From contig JAEYAL010000275.1 of NCBI GenBank assembly GCA_023404805.1, positions 1 to 13,578 of the forward strand: a DNA stretch of 13,578 bases, read 5' to 3'. Made by a program: the position numbers and the translations under genes. Each line of letters starts with the position of its first letter. The stretch's first letter is position 1. The notes beneath the pieces were generated by a model. The model had not been told where the DNA came from. It was given only the letters and a program-made list of their open reading frames with translations, and did not search any database. The DNA comes from Actinomycetes bacterium. Its GTDB lineage: Bacteria; Actinomycetota; Thermoleophilia; Solirubrobacterales; Solirubrobacteraceae. Of the stretch, positions 1 to 6,069 are shown in pieces.

Positions 1-1461
1 GAGCTGGCCCGCGCGGGCGTGCAGCCAGACGCCGCCACAGGCCGCATGCCAGGGCGGCGCGCCGCCGCCCAGGAGCGCGCCGATGACGCCTGCCAGGACG
101 TCGCCAGTGCCCGCGGTCGCCAGGGCAGGCGCCGCCAGGCCGTTGACGGCGACGCCTCCCGCTGGGTGGGCGATCAGGGTGTCGTCGCCCTTGAGGACCA
201 CGACGGCGCCGGTGCGCGCCGCTGCTTCGCGGACCGACGCCAGCCGCTGGGCCGAGATCTCTTTCGACGGGCGGCCGAGGAGCTTGCCGAGCTCGCCGGC
301 GTGCGGCGTGAGGATCAATGGCGCGCTGCGGCGCAGCTGCTCCGGCTGCCCGGCGAACGGCGCCAGTCCGTCGGCGTCGAGGACGATCGGCCGGTCGGTC
401 GCAAGCGCGGCGTGGACGAGCGCCGGGGCGTGGTGGTCGTCGCCCAACCCAGGGCCGACCACCACCGCATCGGCGCGCGAGGCGAGCAGGTCGCGCACGC
501 GGTCTTCGACGAGCTCCTCCGGCCAGACCTGCACGATCGCCTCAGGCGAGGCGCTGCGCACGAGCGGGGCCGCCGCGGACGAGGTCACGGCGGTCACGTA
601 GCCTGCGCCGCCGCGCTGCGCCCCACGCACCGCGAGCACTCCGGCACCGGGATAGCGGGCCCCGCCGGCCACCACCACGACGGCGCCCGCGGCGTACTTG
701 TGGGCGTTGCCGTCGCGCGTCGGCAGGCCGCGCGTCACGGCGCGCTGCAGCAGCCCGTGGCGCGGCTGGACCGGAGCGCCGCGCCCTGGGATGCCGATGT
801 CGGCGACCGTGAGCCGGCCGACATGGGCCTTCGCCGGACGCATCACGTGCCCAGGCGACGGCCGGTGGAACGTGACGGTGGCCACGGCTTCGAACGCCGC
901 ACCCGGGACTTCGCCGGTGGCCGCGTCGACGCCGCTCGGCAGATCGCAGGCCACGACCGGGAGGTCTCGCTTGGCGACGGCCTCGATCGCATCCAGTACG
1001 AGCCCGCGCGGAGCACCGGTCGCGCCGGTCCCGAGGAGCGCGTCGACCACTCCGGTGGCGCCATCGAGCGCCGACTCGTCGTAGGCCGCCAGCGGCGCCG
1101 TGCAGCGGTCGCGCGCGATCGCGGCGTCGCCGCGGAAGGCGCTGGCGTCCTTCGTCAGCAGCACGCGGACCTCGCGGCCCGCGTCATGCAGCAGCCGCGC
1201 GGCGATCAGGCCATCGCCGCCGTTGTTCCCAGGGCCGCAGAGGATCGCGATCGGTCCAGGCGGGAGCGCGCGCCTGGCGGCGTCGGCCAGCGCCGCGCCG
1301 GCGCGCTCCATCAGGTCGATGCCGGGGATCCCGAGGGTGTCGATCGCCCAGCGGTCGCTGGCGCCAAGCTCCTCGGGCAGCAGCAGGTCGGCGACCCAGC
1401 CGGGCTGCTCCCAGGCGCGGTCAGCGGAAGGGGCGTCCGCGGGTGGCTTGGCTGCGCTCAC
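1..1461 (-). CDS. nnr: Bifunctional NAD(P)HX epimerase / ADP-dependent NAD(P)HX dehydratase, 3' end beyond the window
   Basis: The protein repairs hydrated NADH/NADPH. The N-terminal YjeF_N epimerase interconverts R- and S-NAD(P)HX, and the C-terminal ribokinase-like dehydratase restores NAD(P)H using ADP. The frame is open for 487 codons from a GTG at 1461 to the window edge. An in-frame TAG lies just upstream, and this GTG is the only start between that stop and the conserved region. Epimerase motifs: LMERAG (about 50-55), CGPGNNGGDG (75-84), a VDALLGTG segment (139-146) and a DLPSGVDA segment (173-180). Dehydratase motifs: HKYAAG (254-259), LTPHAGEL (384-391), LKGDDT (423-428) and the nucleotide/catalytic signature AGTGDVLAG (450-458). 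Only the last few dozen residues of the dehydratase should be missing. It starts 20 nt after the glmS stop with no strong Shine-Dalgarno, so it is probably cotranscribed with glmS. The family assignment is very secure. The fused two-domain form is usual in bacteria. Confidence 0.93.
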   Translation of the reverse strand, partial: MSAAKPPADAPSADRAWEQPGWVADLLLPEELGASDRWAIDTLGIPGIDLMERAGAALADAARRALPPGPIAILCGPGNNGGDGLIAARLLHDAGREVRVLLTKDASAFRGDAAIARDRCTAPLAAYDESALDGATGVVDALLGTGATGAPRGLVLDAIEAVAKRDLPVVACDLPSGVDAATGEVPGAAFEAVATVTFHRPSPGHVMRPAKAHVGRLTVADIGIPGRGAPVQPRHGLLQRAVTRGLPTRDGNAHKYAAGAVVVVAGGARYPGAGVLAVRGAQRGGAGYVTAVTSSAAAPLVRSASPEAIVQVWPEELVEDRVRDLLASRADAVVVGPGLGDDHHAPALVHAALATDRPIVLDADGLAPFAGQPEQLRRSAPLILTPHAGELGKLLGRPSKEISAQRLASVREAAARTGAVVVLKGDDTLIAHPAGGVAVNGLAAPALATAGTGDVLAGVIGALLGGGAPPWHAACGGVWLHARAGQL

Positions 1462-1481
1462 CGCGGCACCGGCCTACCCGG

Positions 1482-3332
1482 CTACTCGACGGTGACCGTC
1501 TTGGCGAGGTTGCGCGGCTGGTCGACGTTGAGGCCGCGGCGCACGGCGATCTCGTAGGCGAGCAGCTGCAGCGGGATCACGGCGAGCAGCGGCTGGATCG
1601 TCCAGTCGGTGAGCGGCACCGGGAAGGTCTCGTCGGTGTGCTCGGCCATCGCGTTCTGGTCGCCTTCGGTGACGACCGCCAGGACGTGGGCGCCGCGGGC
1701 GCGCACCTCCTGGATGTTCGAGATGACCTTCTCGCGCACCGGCGAGTTCGTCGCGACCACGACGACCGGGGTCTGCTCATCGAGCAGCGCGATCGGGCCG
1801 TGCTTCATCTCGCCAGCGGCGTAGGCGTCGGTCGCGATGTACGACACCTCTTTGAGCTTCAGCGCGCCCTCGAGCGCGATCGGCAGGCCGACGTGGCGGC
1901 CGAGGTAGAGGAAGAAGTCGGCGCTGTGGTGCTGATCGGCGGCGCGTGCGATCGAGTCGGCGGACTGCTCCAGCAGCTCGGTGATCGCGTGCGGCACGGC
2001 CTTGAGCTCGGCGATCAGCTCGCGGCGGCGGGCCACGGCCATCGTGTCGCGGAGCTCAGCGAGCTTGAGCGCCAGCAGGTACATCACGGCCAGCTGGCAG
2101 AGGAACGTCTTGGTCGCGGCGACGCCGATCTCGAGGCCCGCGCGGGTGAACAGGACGCCGTCGGCGTCGCGGGTGGCCTGCGACCCCATCACGTTGGTCA
2201 CCGCGAGCACGGTGGCGCCGGATTCTCGGGCGACGCGCATCGCGGCGAGCGTGTCTGCGGTCTCGCCCGACTGCGTGATGCCGATGACCACGTCGCTCGG
2301 GCGCAGGACGGGCTCGCGGTAGCGGTACTCCGACGCGACTTCGACGTCGACGGGCACGCGCGCATACGTCTCGATGAGGTACCGGCCGAGCATGCCGGCG
2401 TGGTACGAGGTGCCGCAGGCGACGATCACGATCCGCGTGGCGTCGCGCAGCGGGGTGAGGTCGAAGTCCTCGCCGAAGTCGACGGCGTCGTCCTGCCACA
2501 GGCGGTCCGCGAGCGTCTCGGCGACGGCGTCGGCCTGCTCGTGGATCTCCTTCAGCATGAAGGTGTCGTATCCGCCCTTCTCGGCGGTCTCCTCATCCCA
2601 GTCGACCTCGTAGGACTCGCGCGGCACGGAGCCCTCCGCCGTGTGGATCGTGGCGCCGCTGGGGCGCAGCTCGACGATCTCGCCGTCGTTGATGTCGATC
2701 GCCTGGCGCGTGTACTGCAGGAACGCGGGGATCGCGGAGCCGATGAAGATCTCGCCGTCGCCCTCGCCGATCACCAGCGGGCACTCCTTGCGGTAGGCCA
2801 CCAGACGCCCTGGCTCGGCCGCCGACATCGCCACGAAGGCGTAGTGGCCCTCGAGCTCGCCGACCGCGGCGGTGACCGCTTCGAGGAGGTCTTTGTCGCC
2901 GTAGGAGGCGATCAGGTGGGCGATGACTTCGGCGTCGGTCTCCGAGGTGAAGGTCGCGCCGCCGGCGACGAGGCGCTCGCGGAGGATCGCGAAGTTCTCG
3001 ACGATGCCGTTGACCACGATGTGGATGCGGTCGGCGGTGTCGAAATGCGGGTGCGCATTGGCTTCGGTGACCCGGCCGTGCGTGGCCCAGCGGGTGTGGC
3101 CGATGCCGGTGTGGGCGCCGTCGCCGTTGGACGACCCGTGGAGGCCGCCGCGCTGCTCGACGGCGGCGCGCAGGTTGGCGAGGTTGCCGACCGCGCGGAC
3201 AGCGGCCACGCCGCTTCCGTTGATGGCCGAGACGCCGGCGGAGTCATAGCCGCGGTACTCGAGGCGCTGCAGGCCCTCCAGCAGGACCTCTTCGAGATCG
3301 CGAGGGCCGAGGTATCCGACGATTCCGCACAT
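1482..3332 (-). CDS. glmS: Glutamine--fructose-6-phosphate aminotransferase (isomerizing)
   Basis: GlmS makes glucosamine-6-phosphate from fructose-6-P and glutamine, the first committed step to UDP-GlcNAc and peptidoglycan, in the cytoplasm. The 616-residue length is normal. MCGIVGYLG at the N-terminus supplies Cys2, the class II amidotransferase nucleophile once Met is removed. GHTRWATHG (78-86) and NGIVENF (108-114) belong to the same domain. Two SIS domains follow: CGTSYHAG (306-313) and SQSGET-like TQSGET (353-358) in the first, and a region with EGALKLKEVSYI and GEMKHGP (488-513) in the second. The C-terminus KTVTVE is canonical. The ATG at 3332 begins exactly at MCGI and has GGAG 8 nt upstream (3341-3344), which fixes the start. 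The 126-bp gap to glmM contains hairpins and a promoter-like element, so it probably has its own promoter. nnr follows 20 nt later. Confidence 0.98.
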   Translation of the reverse strand: MCGIVGYLGPRDLEEVLLEGLQRLEYRGYDSAGVSAINGSGVAAVRAVGNLANLRAAVEQRGGLHGSSNGDGAHTGIGHTRWATHGRVTEANAHPHFDTADRIHIVVNGIVENFAILRERLVAGGATFTSETDAEVIAHLIASYGDKDLLEAVTAAVGELEGHYAFVAMSAAEPGRLVAYRKECPLVIGEGDGEIFIGSAIPAFLQYTRQAIDINDGEIVELRPSGATIHTAEGSVPRESYEVDWDEETAEKGGYDTFMLKEIHEQADAVAETLADRLWQDDAVDFGEDFDLTPLRDATRIVIVACGTSYHAGMLGRYLIETYARVPVDVEVASEYRYREPVLRPSDVVIGITQSGETADTLAAMRVARESGATVLAVTNVMGSQATRDADGVLFTRAGLEIGVAATKTFLCQLAVMYLLALKLAELRDTMAVARRRELIAELKAVPHAITELLEQSADSIARAADQHHSADFFLYLGRHVGLPIALEGALKLKEVSYIATDAYAAGEMKHGPIALLDEQTPVVVVATNSPVREKVISNIQEVRARGAHVLAVVTEGDQNAMAEHTDETFPVPLTDWTIQPLLAVIPLQLLAYEIAVRRGLNVDQPRNLAKTVTVE

Positions 3333-3340
3333 AGCTCAGG

Positions 3341-3344
3341 CTCC
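3341..3344 (-). promoter_or_regulatory. Shine-Dalgarno of glmS
   Basis: GGAG on the minus strand lies 8 nt before the glmS ATG at 3332. It is one of the clearer ribosome binding sites in the window and it fixes the start at the catalytic Cys2. Confidence 0.7.
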
Positions 3345-3380
3345 AGTCGACGACGGGGGTGGAAGGTGCCGACCGTGGAT

Positions 3381-3397
3381 CGACACTAGCAACGTGG
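3381..3397 (-). promoter_or_regulatory. Promoter-like element upstream of glmS, shared with guaB3
   Basis: The minus strand reads CCACGTTGCTAGTGTCG. It contains TAGTGT, which fits an actinobacterial TANNNT -10 box. Sixteen of 17 bases are identical to the element at 11122-11138 upstream of guaB3. It lies 49 nt upstream of the glmS ATG and downstream of the hairpins that follow glmM, where a glmS promoter would be expected. No good -35 hexamer is visible at 16-18 nt spacing. The function could therefore be a promoter core, an operator, or both. Confidence 0.5.
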
Positions 3398-3408
3398 ACT
3401 TCGGCGCC

Positions 3409-3432
3409 GGGCCGCCCGGCCCTCCGTGGAGG
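3409..3432. other. Two small GC-rich hairpins between glmM and glmS
   Basis: GGGCCG and CGGCCC (3409-3422) form a perfect 6-bp inverted repeat with a 2-nt spacer. CCTCC and GGAGG (3421-3432) form a 5-bp inverted repeat that partly overlaps it. Together with the larger hairpin at 3450-3476 they form a cluster of secondary structure between glmM and the glmS promoter region. They may assist termination. The function is inferred from position only. Confidence 0.35.
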
Positions 3433-3449
3433 TACGTCACGCGGTGCGT

Positions 3450-3476
3450 GTCCGGGCGCTAGGCGAGCGCCCGGAC
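3450..3476 (-). terminator. Hairpin overlapping the glmM stop codon, candidate terminator
   Basis: GTCCGGGCGCT (3450-3460) and AGCGCCCGGAC (3466-3476) are perfect 11-bp complements around a 5-nt loop. The glmM TAG (3459-3461) lies in the stem/loop itself. No T-tract follows on the minus strand, so this would be the T-less hairpin type often reported in high-GC actinobacteria. It could instead slow mRNA decay from the 3' end of the rplM-rpsI-glmM message. Confidence 0.5.
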
Positions 3477-4766
3477 GCGGTCGGCGACCCGTTCGCAGAG
3501 GGCGGTCGCGAGCTCCTGGCTCGGCGCTTCGACCATGACGCGGACGAGCTGCTCCGTGCCGCTGGCGCGCAGCAGGATCCGGCCGTCGGCCCCGAGCTCC
3601 AGGGCGACGTCGTCGCGGGCTGCGAGCACGCTCTCGTCCTGCAGCGCCGCATCGCGGTCGGGCACGGGCACGTTGACCAGCAGCTGCGGCATCTTCTTCA
3701 TGCCGTCGCGATCGGTCAGGTCGTGGCCGGCGAGCGCTTCGAGCACGAGCAGCGCGCTGGCGATGCCGTCGCCAGAGGGGCAGAACCCGAGGTCGATGAT
3801 GTGGCCGGACTGCTCGCCGCCGAGGCGCCACTGGCGTTCGCGCAGCGCTTCGAGCACGTAGCGGTCGCCGACGCCGGTCACTTCGACTTCGACACCCTGC
3901 TGCTGCATGGCGCGGTGGAACCCGAAGTTCGTCATCACGGTGACGGCCACGCCGCCGCCGAGCTCGCCGGCGCGGTCGAGGTGGCGGGCGATCAGGGCGA
4001 TCAGCTCGTCGCCGTCGACGACGGCGCCGGACTTGTCGACCGCGAGGACGCGGTCGCCGTCTCCGTCGAAGGCGAAGCCGACGTCGTGGCCGCCCTCCCG
4101 CATCAGCGCGATAAGCGGTTCCAGATGCGTGGAGCCCACGCCGGCGTTGATGTTCTCGCCGTCGGGCGTGGTCGCCGTCGCGGTGACGTCGGCGCCGAGG
4201 CGGCGGAAGATCTCCGGCGCGATCTTGTAGGTGGCGCCGTTCGCGCAGTCGAGCGCGACCTTGATGCCCGAGAGGTCGAGCGAGCCGAACCGGTCGGTGA
4301 GCGCGCGGAGGTAGTCCTCCCCCGCGCCGATCAGGCGGCCGACGTCGCCGTGCGGCGCGCCAGTGCCAGGGTCGGCGGCCATACGGGCCTCGATCCGCGC
4401 TTCAGTCTCGTCGGCCAGCTTGTGGCCGTCGGCGCCGAAGAACTTGATGCCGTTGTCCTCGTACGGGTTGTGCGAGGCGGAGATCACCGCAGCGAGATCG
4501 AAGCCGTGGCTGATCGTGAGCAGCGGTGCGGCGGGCGTCGGCAGGACGCCGCCGAGGAGCACGGTCGCGCCGGCGCTGGCGGCGCCGGCAGCGAGCGCCG
4601 CCTCGAGCATCGGCCCGGAGCGGCGCGTGTCGCGCAGGACGAGCATGCGGCGTGCGCCGAGCTCCTGGGTGGCGGCACGGCCGAGCTGGAGCGCGAGCGA
4701 GGCTGTGAGTACCTCGCCCGCGACTCCGCGGACTCCATCCGTGCCAAACAGCCGACGTTCGGCCAT
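3459..4766 (-). CDS. glmM: Phosphoglucosamine mutase
   Basis: GlmM interconverts glucosamine-6-P and glucosamine-1-P through a phosphoserine enzyme, the step after GlmS in UDP-GlcNAc synthesis. The 435-residue length is slightly shorter than the roughly 445 typical of the family. MAERRLFGTDGVRG is the classical N-terminus. ISASHNP (95-101) carries the catalytic Ser98. DGDGDR (234-239) is the Mg-binding loop, GEQSGH (317-322) is the sugar-binding loop, and RASGTE (400-405) is the phosphate-binding loop, with Ala where many relatives have Pro. All four essential loops are intact. The ATG at 4766 is 11 nt past the rpsI stop with no obvious Shine-Dalgarno. Expression is probably coupled to the ribosomal protein genes. 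The rplM-rpsI-glmM order is familiar from actinobacteria, so the physical link to ribosome supply is conserved rather than accidental. Confidence 0.97.
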   Translation of the reverse strand: MAERRLFGTDGVRGVAGEVLTASLALQLGRAATQELGARRMLVLRDTRRSGPMLEAALAAGAASAGATVLLGGVLPTPAAPLLTISHGFDLAAVISASHNPYEDNGIKFFGADGHKLADETEARIEARMAADPGTGAPHGDVGRLIGAGEDYLRALTDRFGSLDLSGIKVALDCANGATYKIAPEIFRRLGADVTATATTPDGENINAGVGSTHLEPLIALMREGGHDVGFAFDGDGDRVLAVDKSGAVVDGDELIALIARHLDRAGELGGGVAVTVMTNFGFHRAMQQQGVEVEVTGVGDRYVLEALRERQWRLGGEQSGHIIDLGFCPSGDGIASALLVLEALAGHDLTDRDGMKKMPQLLVNVPVPDRDAALQDESVLAARDDVALELGADGRILLRASGTEQLVRVMVEAPSQELATALCERVADRVRALA

Positions 4767-4777
4767 CGGGCGCGGTG

Positions 4778-5521
4778 CTAGCGCTTGCTGAACTGCGGGC
4801 GCTTGCGGGCCTTCTTGAGGCCGGCCTTCTTGCGCTCCTTCACGCGAGCGTCACGCGTGAGGAAACCGCGGCGCTTGAGCTCGATGCGCAGCGACGGGTC
4901 GGCTTCGAGGATGGCGCGCGAGATGCCGTGGCGCAGTGCGCCGGCCTGAGCGGCCACGCCGCCGCCGTGGATGGCGGCGATGACGTCGACCTTCTCGTCG
5001 AGGGCGACGACCTCGAGCGGCTGGCGCAGCACACGCTGGAGCGTGGCGCGCGGGAAGTAGACGTCGACGTCCTTGCCGTTGATCGTGTACTTGCCGGTGC
5101 CCGGCTTGAGCGTGACGCGGGCGACCGCGGTCTTGCGCTTGCCGGTGGCGCGGTAGCGCGCGTCGGCAGCCAGCTCGATGTTGGTCGTGATCGGACCGTG
5201 GTCGATCTCGTCGTCTTCGTCCGAAGAGTCGTCGTCGTCATCGGCGCCGCCGGCGAACGGGTCGGCACCTTCTTCGACGATGTCGACCTCGAGGTCAGCA
5301 CCGGGGATGGCGGGCTTGACGCGCGGGGTCTCGTCGACCTCGTCGTCGGTCTCGTCCTCAGTCGCAGTGGCAGCCTCGGCAGCGGGGGCCTCGGCAGCTT
5401 CGGCCACGGGCTGCTCTGCAGCGGCCTCAGCCGCGGGCGCCTCAGTGGTCTCGCTGGCCTCGGGGGCCGTGGTCGGCTCCTCTTCGGGCGTGCCGTCGGT
5501 CGTGGTCTCGTCGTCGATCAC
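4778..5521 (-). CDS. rpsI: 30S ribosomal protein S9 with long acidic N-terminal extension
   Basis: S9 is a small-subunit protein whose C-terminal tail reaches the P-site tRNA. The S9 body covers about residues 121-247: RYRATGKRKTAVARV, PGTGKYTINGK, a DVYFPR segment, GGGVAAQAGALRHGISRA, and the basic tail ending RPQFSKR. Residues 1-120 are unusual: about 42 Asp/Glu against 2 Lys/Arg, otherwise Ala, Thr and Pro, with a run of five Asp (94-98). The GTG start at 5521 overlaps the rplM stop as GTGA and has GGAG 8 nt upstream. From residue 40 to the S9 body there is no in-frame ATG, GTG or TTG. The only internal candidate is GTG codon 39 (5405-5407), so a long extension is unavoidable. Actinobacterial S9 proteins often have short extensions, but this one nearly doubles the protein. 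glmM follows 11 nt downstream. Confidence 0.96.
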   Translation of the reverse strand: MIDDETTTDGTPEEEPTTAPEASETTEAPAAEAAAEQPVAEAAEAPAAEAATATEDETDDEVDETPRVKPAIPGADLEVDIVEEGADPFAGGADDDDDSSDEDDEIDHGPITTNIELAADARYRATGKRKTAVARVTLKPGTGKYTINGKDVDVYFPRATLQRVLRQPLEVVALDEKVDVIAAIHGGGVAAQAGALRHGISRAILEADPSLRIELKRRGFLTRDARVKERKKAGLKKARKRPQFSKR

Positions 5522-5952
5522 GTGTTGATCTCCAGCTTCGTCGGCTGCTGAGCCTCGTGCGGATGTTCGGTGCCGGCGTACACCTTGAGCTTCGTGAGCT
5601 GCTTGCGAGCCAGGCGATTCTTGGGAAGCATGCCCTTGACGGCGATGCGGATGACCTCTTCGGGGCGACGCTCAAGCATCTCCTCGAGGGTGCGGGACTT
5701 CAGACCGCCCGGGTAGCCCGAGTGGCGGTAGTACTGCTTGTCTTCGCGCTTGTTGCCGGTGACCGCGATCTTCTCGGCGTTGATGACGACGACGAAGTCG
5801 CCGGTGTCAACGTGCGGGGTGTATTCGGGCTTGCGCTTCCCGCGGAGGATTTCGGCGATCTGGGTCGAGAGGCGACCGAGCGTGAGGCCCGATGCGTCAA
5901 TCAGTACCCAATCGCGGGTGCGATCGTTCGGATTGGCGACGTAAGTCTTCAT
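5518..5952 (-). CDS. rplM: 50S ribosomal protein L13
   Basis: L13 is an early-assembling large-subunit protein. The 144-residue length matches the family. Typical segments are MKTY at the start, WVLIDASGLTLGRLST (15-30), HVDTGDFVVVINAEKI (47-62), YYRHSGYPGG (74-83) and the VKGMLPKNRLARKQL region (105-119). The ATG at 5952 is preceded by a pyrimidine-rich CCTTTTCCTC with no Shine-Dalgarno, which is odd for a highly expressed ribosomal gene. A bulged hairpin at 5974-5998 lies just upstream. It is the first gene of the minus-strand operon rplM-rpsI-glmM and overlaps rpsI by 4 nt. L13 is known to autoregulate this operon through its leader in E. coli, and an L13 leader motif is known in Firmicutes. 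Similar control here is an inference. Confidence 0.98.
   Translation of the reverse strand: MKTYVANPNDRTRDWVLIDASGLTLGRLSTQIAEILRGKRKPEYTPHVDTGDFVVVINAEKIAVTGNKREDKQYYRHSGYPGGLKSRTLEEMLERRPEEVIRIAVKGMLPKNRLARKQLTKLKVYAGTEHPHEAQQPTKLEINT
5530..5533 (-). promoter_or_regulatory. Shine-Dalgarno of rpsI, inside rplM
   Basis: GGAG on the minus strand lies within the last codons of rplM, 8 nt before the rpsI GTG at 5521. It matters because it supports translation from the start that includes the long acidic extension. Confidence 0.65.
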
Positions 5953-5973
5953 GAGGAAAAGGGCGCGGCCGGA

Positions 5974-5998
5974 CGCTTGCAGCGGCTGCGCTGAAGCG
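5974..5998 (-). promoter_or_regulatory. Hairpin in the rplM leader
   Basis: CGCTT pairs with AAGCG (5974-5978 with 5994-5998) and CAGCG with CGCTG (5980-5984 with 5989-5993). One base bulges at 5979 and the loop is 4 nt. This gives a 10-bp stem about 22 nt upstream of the rplM ATG. It is a candidate L13-responsive or translation-modulating leader element. It could also be chance structure in GC-rich DNA. Confidence 0.35.
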
Positions 5999-6001
5999 AG
6001 G

Positions 6002-6007
6002 AGTGTA
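6002..6007 (-). promoter_or_regulatory. Candidate -10 box for rplM
   Basis: The minus strand reads TACACT, a good TANNNT -10. It predicts a transcript start near 5995 and a leader of roughly 43 nt. No convincing -35 sits 16-18 nt upstream. The predicted start would fall at the edge of the 5974-5998 hairpin, so either the start or the hairpin may be slightly misassigned. Confidence 0.35.
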
Positions 6008-6030
6008 CGAGATTCGAGTCACTTCCGCGT

Positions 6031-6057
6031 TGCGACCCTTCTCAGTAGGGTGACGCA
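6031..6057. promoter_or_regulatory. Inverted repeat between divergent rplM and M23 genes
   Basis: TGCG-ACCCT (6031-6039) is complementary to AGGGT-GA-CGCA (6047-6057), giving 9 paired positions with a 2-base interruption around a 7-nt centre. It lies between two divergent genes and overlaps TAGGGT (6046-6051), a possible -10 for the plus-strand peptidase gene. This is where an operator would sit. Confidence 0.3.
6046..6051 (+). promoter_or_regulatory. Candidate -10 box for the M23 peptidase gene
   Basis: TAGGGT fits TANNNT and predicts a transcript start near 6058, about 12 nt before the ATG at 6070. No clear -35 is visible. It would give a very short leader containing only a weak AAGG (6057-6060) before the start codon. 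Confidence 0.3.
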
Positions 6058-6069
6058 AGGCGACTCCGC

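Noticed and set aside
19..3389. Long plus-strand open frames across nnr and glmS
   Set aside because: They lie antisense to proteins with complete family motifs, are Arg/Ala/Gly-rich, show no domain, and arise from high-GC codon bias.
3333..3458. Possible glmS ribozyme or GlcN6P-responsive RNA upstream of glmS
   Set aside because: The space is 126 bp and dominated by simple GC hairpins. I see none of the ribozyme's conserved core, which is known mainly from Firmicutes and relatives.
3426..4781. 451-codon plus-strand frame opposite glmM
   Set aside because: It is a shadow of glmM. The GlmM frame holds all catalytic loops, and the plus frame has no recognisable motif.
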